Assembly: GCA_031428275.1 (NCBI GenBank)
Contig: JANPPC010000034.1
Coordinates: forward strand, 1-64,000
DNA from: Pseudobdellovibrio sp031428275
GTDB taxonomy: Bacteria > Bdellovibrionota > Bdellovibrionia > Bdellovibrionales > Bdellovibrionaceae
Reading direction: 5' to 3'
Length of the DNA: 64,000 nt
A program made the translations under genes and the position numbers. The notes beneath the pieces are model-generated. The model searched no databases. It was given only the letters and a program-made list of their open reading frames with translations, and was not told the origin of the DNA. Shown here piece by piece: positions 48,350 to 58,300 of this stretch. How positions within the stretch are numbered: the first letter of the stretch is position 1; each line of letters opens with the position of its first letter.

Positions 48350-50533
48350 CTACTTACGAGTTGTAGGACGACTCGGTGAAGTTTTCATTGGTCCAGCAAA
48401 GCGACGTGGACGTGGGCGCTCTGAACCCGCATCGTCAGCGTTCCATGAACGGAAGCCTTCGCTGCGCGGAGCTTCGCCGCCGCGAAATTCAGTGCGCTCT
48501 GTGCGCGGCGCTGAAGAATCGCTATTGGGTCTACGAGCTGCGAACGGACGACGCTCGTTACCACCAGATGCCGGTGCTTTATCGCTGTACTTATCACGAG
48601 AAACTGAACCACGCGGAGCGTAGTTACCTTCGCGTGCTTCACCGCGTGGAGCGAAGTCAGCACGTGGAGCGGCATCACGTGAATCATTACGCTCTTCACC
48701 TACGAAAGCAGGGCGAACGAAAGGTTTCGCTGGACCTTCATTCCGAGGGCCGCGGTAGCTATTTGAATCATTACGGTCGCCGCCGCGGAAACCACCATCA
48801 CGGTTGTCGCCACGGAAACCATTACCACCATCACGAGGGCCGCGCGAATATCCGCCGCCGCCGCCGTTACCACGGTATCCACCGCCGCCACCATTGCCGC
48901 CGCGGTATCCATCGCGAGGGCCTGAAGAATCACGACCAACCGGACCGCGATCACGCGAACCGTAGTCTTGCATTTCGCGTGGAACAACGCCGTCACCAAC
49001 GAAATCCATTGAAGTCTCGCGGTTTTCGAAAATATCAGCGTGATCAGAAACTAAATAACGTTTCAAGAATTCTTCGATTGTGAAATCAAAAGTAAACATC
49101 TCTTTAAGATCAGCCATTTTACGATCTAAAAATTTACCGGCGCGGAAAGAAACGTCATCGTTACCAACAGCGTTTAACGATGCGATAACATCTTTAACTC
49201 GGAATAAGTTCAATTCATCATTCGACGGCGCAAGACCTTTTGTCATCACGGCCTTGGTGACTTGCTGAATACGTTTTAAAGTACGTACTTCATGGGGAGC
49301 AATTATTGATAAAGCTAAACCTTTTTTACCCGCACGGCCTGTACGACCGATTCGGTGAGTGTAACTTTCAACTTCACGTGGCAACGAGAAGTTAATGACG
49401 TGGGTCAAATCGTTGATATCAAGACCACGAGCTGCAACGTCGGTTGCAACTAGGATTTTGATTCGGCCTTTACGGAAATCTTGTAAAATAAAATCACGCT
49501 CACGTTGTGGACGGTCTCCGTGAATACAATCTACTTTAAATGATTTGCGTTTTAACCATTCAGTGATTTCACCAACTTCGCGTTTAGTTTGGCAAAAAAT
49601 CAAACCATAGAATTCAGGGTTCATGTAAAGAACTGAAGATAACATCTGCAATTTACGATCTGGGTAGATTGTATAGTAAATTTGTTCGATATTTGGTTTT
49701 TCAGAATCTTGCTTATGAATTTCTACTTTGTCGTAATCTGGTAAGTACTTAGAAACTACGCGGCGAATTTCCGGAGACATTGTCGCTGAAAACAACCACT
49801 TGCGTTTTGATTCGTCGTTACCGATGGCGTTTAAGATTTTCTCGAGGTCGTCTTGGAAACCCATCGAAATCATTTCATCTGCTTCGTCTAAGATTAAAGT
49901 TTGAACGTCATTTAATTTTAAAACTTTGCGATCAACTAAATCACATAAACGACCCGGAGTACCAACAACGATATGAACACCGCGTTTTAATGCCGTTACT
50001 TGGCGATCATAAGAAGATCCACCGAAAACGGTCAAGGTGCTCAGACCTTTCCATTTTGCAATCTTCTGAATTTGCGCTTCAACTTGCGTTGCTAATTCAC
50101 GTGTCGGGCACATGATTAAAGCTTGTACGGTCTTTAATTTTGCGTCGATTGATTCAACTAACGGAATACCGAATGCGCCCGTTTTACCCGTACCCGTTGC
50201 CGCTAAACCTACGAAATCTTTTTCGCGAGTTAAAAGCATCGGAATGGCTTGAGTTTGGATTGAAGTTGGATTTGTGAATTTCATCTCTGCTAGGGATTTC
50301 AAAACTTCTTTTGATAAGCCCCAAGATTCGAAAATGTTTACAGGAGTTTCGTCAGACTCTTCGCCTTCGAAGTCATCTTCTTCTTCTTCGCTATCTGCAA
50401 TAGCTGGAGTTACGGGTTGTCTAGGTTCAACTGTGACTTCGTGGCTGGCTTCGTGATCGGCAGTTGTTGTGATTGTTTCGTGGTTCGAAGACGTAGGGTC
50501 GTCGATCACACTGTGCGTGTTATCTACTGTCAT
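48350..50533 (-). CDS. DEAD-box RNA helicase with RGG-like tail (DeaD/CsdA type)
   Basis: 727 residues. The core shows all helicase motifs: ATGTGKTGAFGIP, PTRELATQV, TPGRLCDLV, LDEADEMISMG, SATMS, VATDVAARGLDI and HRIGRTGRAG. An acidic N-terminal ~65 residues (SEEEEDDFEGEESDE) and a long C-terminal tail of ~200 residues rich in Gly, Arg, Asn and Asp (NGGGGGYRGNGGGGGYSRG) flank the core; the tail should bind RNA without sequence preference. DeaD-type helicases help ribosome assembly and cold adaptation. AAGGAAT precedes the ATG. The 297-bp upstream spacer may be a long leader. Confidence 0.93.
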   Translation of the reverse strand: MTVDNTHSVIDDPTSSNHETITTTADHEASHEVTVEPRQPVTPAIADSEEEEDDFEGEESDETPVNIFESWGLSKEVLKSLAEMKFTNPTSIQTQAIPMLLTREKDFVGLAATGTGKTGAFGIPLVESIDAKLKTVQALIMCPTRELATQVEAQIQKIAKWKGLSTLTVFGGSSYDRQVTALKRGVHIVVGTPGRLCDLVDRKVLKLNDVQTLILDEADEMISMGFQDDLEKILNAIGNDESKRKWLFSATMSPEIRRVVSKYLPDYDKVEIHKQDSEKPNIEQIYYTIYPDRKLQMLSSVLYMNPEFYGLIFCQTKREVGEITEWLKRKSFKVDCIHGDRPQRERDFILQDFRKGRIKILVATDVAARGLDINDLTHVINFSLPREVESYTHRIGRTGRAGKKGLALSIIAPHEVRTLKRIQQVTKAVMTKGLAPSNDELNLFRVKDVIASLNAVGNDDVSFRAGKFLDRKMADLKEMFTFDFTIEEFLKRYLVSDHADIFENRETSMDFVGDGVVPREMQDYGSRDRGPVGRDSSGPRDGYRGGNGGGGGYRGNGGGGGYSRGPRDGGNGFRGDNRDGGFRGGDRNDSNSYRGPRNEGPAKPFVRPAFVGEERNDSRDAAPRADFAPRGEAREGNYAPRGSVSRDKYSDKAPASGGNERRPFAARRPNSDSSAPRTERTEFRGGEAPRSEGFRSWNADDAGSERPRPRRFAGPMKTSPSRPTTRK

Positions 50534-50746
50534 GGACTATTCCTTTGTTATGTATGGCACTGGTTGAAGGCGCCAATGTGTTGGCACTTAAAGCCCAATC
50601 TATATCCACATAACATAGTTAGCCGTGAGTGCACTTTTACCGTTTACAAGGGTCTACCTAAGTTTTACGCAGCTGGGTAGCACTTTGTTACAATTCAGTT
50701 AAATGGGCCTGTGTTCCAAGAATTTTTGAAAGGATCGTGAACAAAA

Positions 50747-50774
50747 TACCTCGAAGAGTCTATCTATCGAGGTA
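50747..50774. other. Perfect 8-bp inverted repeat between helicase and TetR genes
   Basis: TACCTCGA and TCGAGGTA flank a 12-base spacer in the 50534-50830 spacer. It lies downstream of the TetR gene's stop (minus strand transcription ends near 50831), so it may end that transcript or bind a regulator. Nothing else in this spacer is recognised. Confidence 0.35.
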
Positions 50775-50830
50775 AAAATGGGTCCATTGTGGAACTGAAA
50801 CTAACTTGCTTTCAAGCAACAGAAGTGAAT

Positions 50831-51481
50831 TTAATCGTCTAGATTTTTCAATAAAGTCTTAATGGCCCAAGAGGCCGCTTCGCCAATTTCAGAGCTGGTC
50901 AGCTTTGAGTCTTGTTTAATTTCATGCCACAAGCGCGCATTCACCAAAGACACAATCAACTGCAACCGGGCCGCTTGGCTGGCGCTTAAATTAAGTTTAC
51001 TATCAATCATGATTTTTTGAATCATAACTTGCTTTACTTTTTTACGAAAAATATCTCGGGCCTGTTGTCCGAAGGGCGAAAACAAATAGGCCATCACTAA
51101 ATCTTCGTGCTTTTCAAAAAGTTCAAACGTGTGCTTCGCAAAGCCTTCAATATTTAACTCTTGCAAAGTATCCATACCCGCCTTTAAAAAACTTTGCAGG
51201 TAACGATCAGTCGCTTCATTCATGGCCTGTTTGTCTTTGAAAAAACGAAAGATTGTTCGCACCGAAATTTTTGATCGTTTCGAAACCTCGGCCATATTAA
51301 CTTCGCCGCCGCGTCTTTCGACTAAGAATTCAACCACGGCTTGCATAATTTTTTTCTGAGACTGCTCAGACTTCTGCAATCGAGTTTCGTTATTGTAAAC
51401 TCGCTTACTTAACTTCTTTTGCTTTTTAGCTAGTTTCTTTACTGGCTTTTCTGCCGAACTTTTAGACTTTTTTTTCGCCAT
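50831..51481 (-). CDS. TetR-family transcriptional regulator
   Basis: About 216 residues from MAKKKSK. A Lys-rich disordered start (~45 residues, with AKKQKKLSKRV) precedes the helix-turn-helix: NMAEVSKRSKISVRTIFRFF fits the TetR pattern 'aVA..agvs.gtiYryF'. The C-terminal ~130 residues are an unassigned ligand or dimer domain. A longer frame to 51559 exists but its extra residues are not TetR-like. No adjacent operon suggests a target; the regulator diverges from the fasciclin gene. Confidence 0.83.
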   Translation of the reverse strand: MAKKKSKSSAEKPVKKLAKKQKKLSKRVYNNETRLQKSEQSQKKIMQAVVEFLVERRGGEVNMAEVSKRSKISVRTIFRFFKDKQAMNEATDRYLQSFLKAGMDTLQELNIEGFAKHTFELFEKHEDLVMAYLFSPFGQQARDIFRKKVKQVMIQKIMIDSKLNLSASQAARLQLIVSLVNARLWHEIKQDSKLTSSEIGEAASWAIKTLLKNLDD

Positions 51482-51706
51482 CTTCCCTACTTTGGTCACT
51501 AAATGCTTTGTGCGTCTTCGCTTAATAGTAATAACCAGTGCAGTGTTTTTGCAAATCATTTCGCATAGTTGCGAATTAATCTCGATCCGAGATGATTCAA
51601 ATCGTTATACGTATAAAAGTTTTCTTGCGAGAACCCCATTTCGATGAGAACCTAATTTTCGTGACAGTTAATCTGACACCAATTTACCACTCTTAAAGGA
51701 GAACGT

Positions 51707-52258
51707 ATGAAGAACTTGAAAGCCCTATTAGCAGCTACCGTAATGATCGCTTTTTGCGGAACTAGTTTTGCCGAAAAGTCAGTTGAAGTCGGTGGAGCAG
51801 CAATGTTTCCGTCAAAAGATATCGTCGATAACGCTGTTAATTCTAAAGACCACACAACTTTAGTAGCTGCAGTAAAAGCCGCTGGTTTAGTTGATACTTT
51901 GAAGAGCGCAGGCCCATTCACAGTATTTGCTCCAACAAATGAAGCTTTCAATAAGTTACCAGCTGGTACCGTTGAATCTTTATTAAAGCCTGAAGCTAAG
52001 CCTACTCTAACGAAGATTTTAACTTACCACGTTGTTGCAGGAAAGCATGATTCTAAGTCAATCGCAGCAGCAATCAAAAAAGGTAAAGGCACAGCGTCTT
52101 TTGATACAGTTGCTGGCGGAAAGTTAATGGCGGCGATGAAGGGTAAAGATCTTATGTTAACGGATGAAAAAGGCGGAATGTCTAAAGTGACAATCGCTGA
52201 CGTTTACCAAAAAAATGGCGTGATCCACGTTGTTGATACCGTTGTAATGCCTAAGTAA
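51707..52258 (+). CDS. Secreted fasciclin (FAS1) domain protein
   Basis: 183 residues. A signal peptide (LLAATVMIAFCGTSFAEK) is followed by one FAS1 domain: DHTTLVAAVKAAGLVDTLK, then the FTVFAPTNEAFNKLP block and the ILTYHVVAGK block, ending NGVIHVVDTVVMPK. FAS1 domains mediate adhesion in many organisms. GGAGA precedes the ATG. A strong terminator follows the gene. Confidence 0.94.
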   Translation: MKNLKALLAATVMIAFCGTSFAEKSVEVGGAAMFPSKDIVDNAVNSKDHTTLVAAVKAAGLVDTLKSAGPFTVFAPTNEAFNKLPAGTVESLLKPEAKPTLTKILTYHVVAGKHDSKSIAAAIKKGKGTASFDTVAGGKLMAAMKGKDLMLTDEKGGMSKVTIADVYQKNGVIHVVDTVVMPK

Positions 52259-52313
52259 TTTTATTTATTGTTTTTTAAAAATAGCTTTGTACGATACAAA
52301 GTTGTTGTTCGGA

Positions 52314-52343
52314 AGAGCCGGGATTTGCCCGGCTCTTTTTTTT
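52314..52343 (+). terminator. Rho-independent terminator after the fasciclin gene
   Basis: AGAGCCGGG, an ATTTG loop and CCCGGCTCT form a 9-bp G+C-rich stem followed by a run of Ts. It lies 55 bp after the stop. On the other strand it follows no gene end that it would fit as well. Confidence 0.93.
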
Positions 52344-52357
52344 GAGTACGATCTGAT

Positions 52358-53011
52358 TTAAAAAGTGTAAGATACAGCCGTAACAACACCGTTTGCTTGA
52401 ATGGTTTCATTGGTCTCGACTTTAACACCGTTCGCCGGGTTAATCGCATCACCGTTAATATTAAAACCTAAAGTTTGAAAAGCGACCAGCAAACTGATGC
52501 CTTGTTTTTCGTACTGCGCACCGATCTGCAAGCCTGTACCTGGCTGGGTCGTGTATTCACCCGTATCGAAACCCGCCGCATAAGCGATATTTAAACCCCC
52601 GACTGCACTCAAATTTTTTGCGATCGGATAAACGATATCGCCCTGAGCTTTCACAATCGTCATTTTCGAATCGGCTGATGCACTGTTAAGCGACTTATAA
52701 ACTGTGCCTGAAGTATCGTATCCGAAAGTTCCGAAGGCGTAGTTATCTTTATAACCTAAGCTGATACCAAGCATACTCATGCTTCCTGAGTACTCGGCTT
52801 TCGAAGTACCCGCCGGCATTCCACGGTGCGTGCGATCGTTAGCTTTTGTGTAGATATCAGAAAGATTTGAATAGGCTAAGCCAAGCTTTACGCCGGCCGG
52901 TTTTTCGATCGGAGCCTGATCGTTCGAGTAAGTCGTAGTGCCCGTTGGGTTTTGCGCAGAGGCAGCCGTCGAAATTAAAATTGCTAGAAGACCTAGTGAT
53001 ACTTTGTTCAT
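52358..53011 (-). CDS. Small outer-membrane beta-barrel protein
   Basis: 217 residues. A signal peptide (LGLLAILISTAASAQ) precedes a chain of alternating amphipathic strands (VKLGLAYSNL, SMLGISLGYKDNY, AVGGLNIAYAAGFD, GLQIGAQYEKQG) ending in VTAVSYTF. A terminal aromatic residue, here Phe, is the usual signal for barrel assembly. Eight strands would fit the length. No function is indicated. It lies convergently 100 bp from the fasciclin gene. Confidence 0.78.
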   Translation of the reverse strand: MNKVSLGLLAILISTAASAQNPTGTTTYSNDQAPIEKPAGVKLGLAYSNLSDIYTKANDRTHRGMPAGTSKAEYSGSMSMLGISLGYKDNYAFGTFGYDTSGTVYKSLNSASADSKMTIVKAQGDIVYPIAKNLSAVGGLNIAYAAGFDTGEYTTQPGTGLQIGAQYEKQGISLLVAFQTLGFNINGDAINPANGVKVETNETIQANGVVTAVSYTF

Positions 53012-53142
53012 TATATACTCCTTGGTTTAGCCAAACGAATCAGCCAGCCACATTATAGCTGATCGTTCTACTAAACTAAAGCGAACGTGTTGTTCGTTCA
53101 GTACTCTTGCAGCAACTACTCGAGCGGCAAAAAGTTAGACAG

Positions 53143-56100
53143 TTACAAATTACGCCGGTACTGGCCACCAACTTCGTAAAGTGCTTGTGACATTTGAAAC
53201 AGCGAGCAATGTCTTGAAGCGCTTAATAAGGCTTCGAAAACGTTTTCGCCGCCCAACGCGACTTTTTGCAAGTTGGCGATTTCAATATCGGCCTGTGACT
53301 TATGCATTTTTTGAAATTGCACCACCTCGGTTAACTGGTGGTTTTTTTCTTCTTGTGATGCTCGGGCCATTTCGATTTTTGGTGGCGTGTAGTCGGCCGC
53401 TAAGGTTTTTGGATTGATGAAGGTATTTACCCCGATGATTGGCAAAGTACCTTCGTGCTTTAGGTGCTCGTAGTATAAAGATTCTTCTTGAATTTTCGAA
53501 CGTTGGTACTGCGTTTCCATCGCACCCAAAACGCCGCCGCGTTCGTTGATGCGTTTGAATTCTTCTAACACCGCTTCTTCAACCAATTCAGTTAATTCAT
53601 CGATGAAATAACTACCTTGGGTCGGATTTTCGTTTTTAGTCATGCCGAATTCACGATTAATAATCATCTGAATAGCCATGGCACGGCGAACAGATTCTTC
53701 AGTGGGTGTCGTGATCGCCTCATCGTAAGCGTTTGTGTGCAGCGAATTGCAGTTGTCGTAAATGGCGATCAGGGCCTGTAACGTTGTGCGAATGTCATTG
53801 AAGTCGATCTCTTGCGCATGCAGCGAACGACCCGACGTTTGAATATGGTATTTTAATTTTTGCGAGCGATCATTGCCCTTATAAAGATCTTTCATCGCGA
53901 TCGCCCAAATACGACGGGCCACACGCCCCAACACTGCGTACTCGGCGTCTAAACCGTTACTAAAAAAGAAAGATAAATTAGGCGCGAAGTCGTCGATCTT
54001 TAGGCCACGCGATAAATAGTACTCAACAAATGTGAATCCATTTGAAAGCGTAAATGCCAATTGACTGATCGGGTTTGCTCCGGCTTCGGCTATATGGTAC
54101 CCGGAGATGCTGACTGAATAGAAATTTTTTATTTGGTTTTCGGTGAAGTAAGCTTGAATGTCGCCCATCATTTTTAAAGCAAAATTGATCGAAAAAATAC
54201 ATGTATTCTGACCCTGATCTTCTTTTAGAATATCGGCTTGCACTGTACCGCGCACTTGTTGAATGGTCGTTTTTGATACTTCGGCGTGTTCGACTTCAGA
54301 TAGTTTGCGGCCCAAGGCTTTCTCTTTTTTATCGACTTGCTGATCGATCGCAGTATTGAAGTAAAAAGCTAAAATCATTGGCGCCGGACCATTGATCGTC
54401 ATGCTGACTGAAGTATTTGGATCGCAAAGATCAAAACCTGCATACAGCTTTTTCATGTCTTCGAGAGTACAAATGCTTACCCCTGATTCGCCGACTTTAC
54501 CGAAAATATCAGGGCGCGGGTTTGGGTCTTGCCCGTACAGTGTGACTGAATCAAATGCTGTCGATAAGCGATTGGCTTTTTCACCCTTACATAGATAATG
54601 GAAGCGGCGATTTGTGCGATCTGGCGTTCCTTCACCAGCAAACATACGCTTCGGGTCTTCATCTGCGCGCTTTAATTGAAAGACTCCGCCCGTGTAGGGA
54701 AATTCTCCGGGGATATTTTCCATTTTTAAAAATTGGTAGCGATCGCCCCAGTCTTTAAATTTAGGCAAAACGACCTTACGAATTTTTGTACCACTTAAAG
54801 TTTTTGATACTAAGTTTTGTCTGATCTCTTTATCGCGTACTTTGAATACTAATTCATCGGCTGCGTAAGTTTTTTGTAATTGATCCCAATTTTCTAAACT
54901 TTGAATTTCTTGGGCTTCGAAATCTTTTTTAAATTCTAAAGATTTTTTTTCGATGGTTGCTGCATCTAAGTTAAGTTCTTTTGAAAGATTATGTAACGCA
55001 CCTAATTTCGATGCCTTGACGGCTAAATCTTTCACACGCGTTTTGTACTTACGATGCGTCGACACAATTTCGGCTAAATAGTTTTGCCGTTCGGCCGGTA
55101 TAATCACGTGCTCATCTGCCGCTAAAATATTGTTTCTAAAATCAATGTCGACTGGCGGTAAGGCGTGTTTTGCAACAAGCGCATCGGCGATCGAAAAAAA
55201 TAATTGGTTAACTCCGCCATCATTGAACTGACTGGCCTGAGTCAGGTACACCGGAACTTTTGTCTCAAGATCGAAAATCTTACGCGACCGCTTGAATTGT
55301 TTAGTCACGTCACGTAGCGCATCTTGGGCTCCTCGACGATCGGCTTTATTGACGGCTACAAAATCAGCGAAGTCGATCATATCGATTTTTTCGAGTTGCG
55401 ACTGCGCACCGAAGTCGGATGTCATCACGTACATCGATAAATCACTGACGTCAGTGATCGCCATATTGCCCTGACCAATCCCCGAAGTTTCGGCGATGAT
55501 CAAATCAAAATCTAATCGTTTCATGAATTTTAGAATGTCGGGCAGAGTGTTCGCAATCTCTTTACCTGAACCGCGAGAAGCGACCGAACGCATATAAATA
55601 TTCGGGCGAGACAAAGAATTCATGCGAATGCGATCACCCAAAAGTGATCCGCCCGTTTTTCGTTTTGAGGGATCAACGCAAACCACACCTAATTTTTTAC
55701 CAGGATATGAGTTTAAAAAACGCTGCGATAATTCATCGATAAGCGATGATTTACCGGCTCCGCCCGTTCCGGTAATTCCTAAAATTAAGGGCGCTTTATT
55801 TTTTGCGGCGAAATTCGTTAATGCGAATTGATCCAGCTTAATATCGGTGTGGCCATTTTCGATGGCCGTTAGCGCTAAACCCAATTCAACCGACGGAACG
55901 GTGTCGCCGGCGAAGATCTGTTTTTTAGAAAATTTCTTTTGCGCTTCGATTATATCAAAATCACAACCATCAATGATCATACGGATCATACCTTCGAGAC
56001 CCAGTTTACGCCCGTCATCGGGGTGAAAGATCTGCGCAATACCGTAAGCCTCAAGTTCACGCTTTTCTTCGTGCACGATCACGCCACCGCCACCGCCGTA

Positions 56101-56403
56101 GATCTGTACGTAACTGGCACCCGCCTCATTTAAAAGTTCGCGCAAGTATTTGAAGTATTCCATGTGCCCGCCTTGATACGACGAAACACAAACGCCCTGC
56201 GCACCCTCTTGTAAAACGGCTTTAACCACGTCTTGCACCGACCGGTTATGGCCTAAGTGAATCACCTCGGCACCCATGTCTTGTAAAATACGGCGAATGA
56301 TATTTATCGTTGCGTCGTGGCCGTCAAACAAGGCCGCAGCCGTAACGACTCGGACCGGATTTTTAGGATTCGTAAACGTGGGGGCAGACTTTGTATCAGA
56401 CAT
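53143..56403 (-). CDS. icmF: Fused isobutyryl-CoA mutase IcmF
   Basis: About 1086 residues from MSDTKSAP (GGAG seven bases upstream). Domains in order: B12-binding (residues ~17-150, with DGHDATINIIRRIL and QDVVKAVLQEGAQGV), a MeaI-type G-protein chaperone (P-loop GTGGAGKSSL near 220), and the acyl-CoA mutase barrel from ~520 (with SISGYHIAEAGANP). This order is diagnostic of IcmF, which interconverts isobutyryl-CoA and n-butyryl-CoA with adenosylcobalamin. It is the last of three acyl-CoA genes transcribed together. Substrate preference for other acyl-CoAs cannot be excluded. Confidence 0.95.
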   Translation of the reverse strand: MSDTKSAPTFTNPKNPVRVVTAAALFDGHDATINIIRRILQDMGAEVIHLGHNRSVQDVVKAVLQEGAQGVCVSSYQGGHMEYFKYLRELLNEAGASYVQIYGGGGGVIVHEEKRELEAYGIAQIFHPDDGRKLGLEGMIRMIIDGCDFDIIEAQKKFSKKQIFAGDTVPSVELGLALTAIENGHTDIKLDQFALTNFAAKNKAPLILGITGTGGAGKSSLIDELSQRFLNSYPGKKLGVVCVDPSKRKTGGSLLGDRIRMNSLSRPNIYMRSVASRGSGKEIANTLPDILKFMKRLDFDLIIAETSGIGQGNMAITDVSDLSMYVMTSDFGAQSQLEKIDMIDFADFVAVNKADRRGAQDALRDVTKQFKRSRKIFDLETKVPVYLTQASQFNDGGVNQLFFSIADALVAKHALPPVDIDFRNNILAADEHVIIPAERQNYLAEIVSTHRKYKTRVKDLAVKASKLGALHNLSKELNLDAATIEKKSLEFKKDFEAQEIQSLENWDQLQKTYAADELVFKVRDKEIRQNLVSKTLSGTKIRKVVLPKFKDWGDRYQFLKMENIPGEFPYTGGVFQLKRADEDPKRMFAGEGTPDRTNRRFHYLCKGEKANRLSTAFDSVTLYGQDPNPRPDIFGKVGESGVSICTLEDMKKLYAGFDLCDPNTSVSMTINGPAPMILAFYFNTAIDQQVDKKEKALGRKLSEVEHAEVSKTTIQQVRGTVQADILKEDQGQNTCIFSINFALKMMGDIQAYFTENQIKNFYSVSISGYHIAEAGANPISQLAFTLSNGFTFVEYYLSRGLKIDDFAPNLSFFFSNGLDAEYAVLGRVARRIWAIAMKDLYKGNDRSQKLKYHIQTSGRSLHAQEIDFNDIRTTLQALIAIYDNCNSLHTNAYDEAITTPTEESVRRAMAIQMIINREFGMTKNENPTQGSYFIDELTELVEEAVLEEFKRINERGGVLGAMETQYQRSKIQEESLYYEHLKHEGTLPIIGVNTFINPKTLAADYTPPKIEMARASQEEKNHQLTEVVQFQKMHKSQADIEIANLQKVALGGENVFEALLSASRHCSLFQMSQALYEVGGQYRRNL

Positions 56404-56467
56404 TAAATTCTCCAGTTCGTTCAAAGCAGTGAGGGCTTAAAATATTCGTAACAGGCCAATTAGCCCA

Positions 56468-57265
56468 TTACTCGCCCTTGAATGAAGGCTTTCTTTTTTC
56501 GACGAAAGCTTTTGTACCTTCGCGCGTGTCGGCCGAAGTAAATAAGGCTCCGAAAATTTGTGCTTCGTTTTCGAGGGCCTCTTCCGTCGCCAGATCAAAG
56601 GCTTGGTTAATTGACTTCTTGGCCACTGAAACCGCTAACGGAGAGCGCGTTAATATCAATTCTAACTTCTGAAGAGCTGTCGGAAGTAAATCAGCTAAAG
56701 GTACGACATGATTCACTAAACCCATTTGCATCGCTTGCGTTGCATTGATCATTTCGCCCGACATCGTGATCTCGCGTGCTTTTCGGATTCCGATAGCGCG
56801 AGTCAGCCTGACCGTTCCGCCAAACCCGGGTATTAAACCTAAGCTGACTTCAGGTAAACCGAATTTAGCGTTTTCACTGGCCACTATAAAATCACACGCT
56901 AAGGCTAGTTCTAAACCACCGCCCAATGCGAAACCGTTCACGGCCGCAATCACCGGGATTTTTAAAAGATTCAATTCATGAAATACGCTTTGCCCGCGCT
57001 TAGCAAACTGCACGGCTTGGTCTTCATTTAAATCCATCATCTCTTTGATATCGGCCCCCGCTACGAAAGCTTTTTCGCCCGCACCGGTAATAATAAGGGC
57101 CTTAGTTGATTCAAAATCCATTTCAGAGATTTGACGAACGGCATCACCCATTTCATTTAAGATTTGAGAATTAAGAGCATTTAAAGACTCGGGGCGGTTA
57201 ATAGTCAGTAACCAAACGCCGTTATCTTTGGGTTCTAGTTTTATTTGTTGATACTGAGAACTCAT
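56468..57265 (-). CDS. Enoyl-CoA hydratase
   Basis: 265 residues of the crotonase fold. The oxyanion-hole motif AFVAGADIKEM and the catalytic Glu region LGLIPGFGGTVRL are seen, with GGGLELALACDFIVAS between. The enzyme hydrates enoyl-CoA such as crotonyl-CoA to 3-hydroxyacyl-CoA. It lies between the 3-hydroxybutyryl-CoA dehydrogenase (37 bp upstream) and icmF (64 bp downstream), which suggests C4 acyl-CoA conversion. Confidence 0.93.
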   Translation of the reverse strand: MSSQYQQIKLEPKDNGVWLLTINRPESLNALNSQILNEMGDAVRQISEMDFESTKALIITGAGEKAFVAGADIKEMMDLNEDQAVQFAKRGQSVFHELNLLKIPVIAAVNGFALGGGLELALACDFIVASENAKFGLPEVSLGLIPGFGGTVRLTRAIGIRKAREITMSGEMINATQAMQMGLVNHVVPLADLLPTALQKLELILTRSPLAVSVAKKSINQAFDLATEEALENEAQIFGALFTSADTREGTKAFVEKRKPSFKGE

Positions 57266-57302
57266 CGGATAGATCCTTTTTTTATTAATTATTTACGAAA
57301 TA

Positions 57303-58181
57303 CTATTTAGCGTAGTTATAAAAACCGCGACCTGATTTACGACCCAACCAACCCGCCTCAACATATTTTACAAGCAGGGGGCACGGCCGGTACTTTGAAT
57401 CAGCCATTCCGTCATGTAGCACATTCATAATGGCCAAGCACGTATCTAAACCGATGAAGTCAGCTAAAGTCAGCGGACCCATCGGTTGGTTTGTTCCTAA
57501 TTTCATCGCTTGATCGATTGATTCAACAGAGGCGATGCCTTCGTGAAGTGTGTAAACTGCTTCGTTAATCATCGGCATCAAAATGCGGTTGACGATAAAG
57601 CCTGGCATATCTTTGGTTGATTCGACGAAGACCTTACCTAACTTTTCGGCCAAAGCACATGTCGCTTTGAACGTATCGTCCGAAGTTTGTAAACCACGAA
57701 TGCCTTCTACAAGCTGCATCAATGGGACGGGATTCATGAAGTGCATGCCCGCCACTTGCGAAGGGCGCTTGGTAACGGCCGCAATTTTTGTAATGGAGAT
57801 CGATGAAGTATTTGAAGTTAGAATTGCATCTTTTTTAACGATTTCATCTAGTTGACGAAAAATGTTTAACTTAAGTTCAATACTTTCGGTTGCGGCTTCA
57901 ACAACGAAATCGCAATCCGCTAGGTCAGTCATGCTGCTGGTGGTTTTTATTTTTGCCAATAGCGTTTTCTTTTGCTCTTCAGTCATGGTTGTTTTTTTAA
58001 TAAGACGATCACAACTGGCAGCGATTGTTCCTAGACCTTTATCCAAAGACCCGGCCGAAATATCAAACATCACAACATCAAAATTTTGTGCGGCCGCAAC
58101 TTGCGCGATGCCATTACCCATTTGACCTGCGCCCACGATACCTATTTTTTTAATTGAAGAAATTTCCACGATGGCTCCCAT
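57303..58181 (-). CDS. 3-hydroxybutyryl-CoA dehydrogenase
   Basis: About 292 residues from MGAIVEISS. NAD-binding GIVGAGQMGNGIAQVAA opens the fold, then ILTSNTSSISITKI and the catalytic-His GMHFMNPVPLMQL appear, ending GRKSGRGFYNYAK. It oxidises 3-hydroxybutyryl-CoA to acetoacetyl-CoA, or the reverse. It is first in the operon with the hydratase and icmF. A TTG start five codons earlier exists but is less likely. Confidence 0.94.
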   Translation of the reverse strand: MGAIVEISSIKKIGIVGAGQMGNGIAQVAAAQNFDVVMFDISAGSLDKGLGTIAASCDRLIKKTTMTEEQKKTLLAKIKTTSSMTDLADCDFVVEAATESIELKLNIFRQLDEIVKKDAILTSNTSSISITKIAAVTKRPSQVAGMHFMNPVPLMQLVEGIRGLQTSDDTFKATCALAEKLGKVFVESTKDMPGFIVNRILMPMINEAVYTLHEGIASVESIDQAMKLGTNQPMGPLTLADFIGLDTCLAIMNVLHDGMADSKYRPCPLLVKYVEAGWLGRKSGRGFYNYAK

Positions 58182-58300
58182 AACCTGTTTACGCAATGTT
58201 GCGCGTTAGTTTTTTTAGTTTTTAGGTCTTAATACGATTGCGGACTAATATACCAAATCTAGCCTTGATTGCATGGATTTCCCCTCTGAAAATAGATTAG

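Noticed and set aside
48376..49083. 235-residue plus-strand frame opposite the helicase tail
   Set aside because: It mirrors the Gly/Arg-rich tail of the helicase, gives an implausible His/Arg-rich protein and has no ribosome-binding site.
53012..53142. Cobalamin riboswitch near icmF
   Set aside because: This spacer is downstream of icmF (minus strand), and the upstream gaps in the operon are too short for one; no B12-box was seen.
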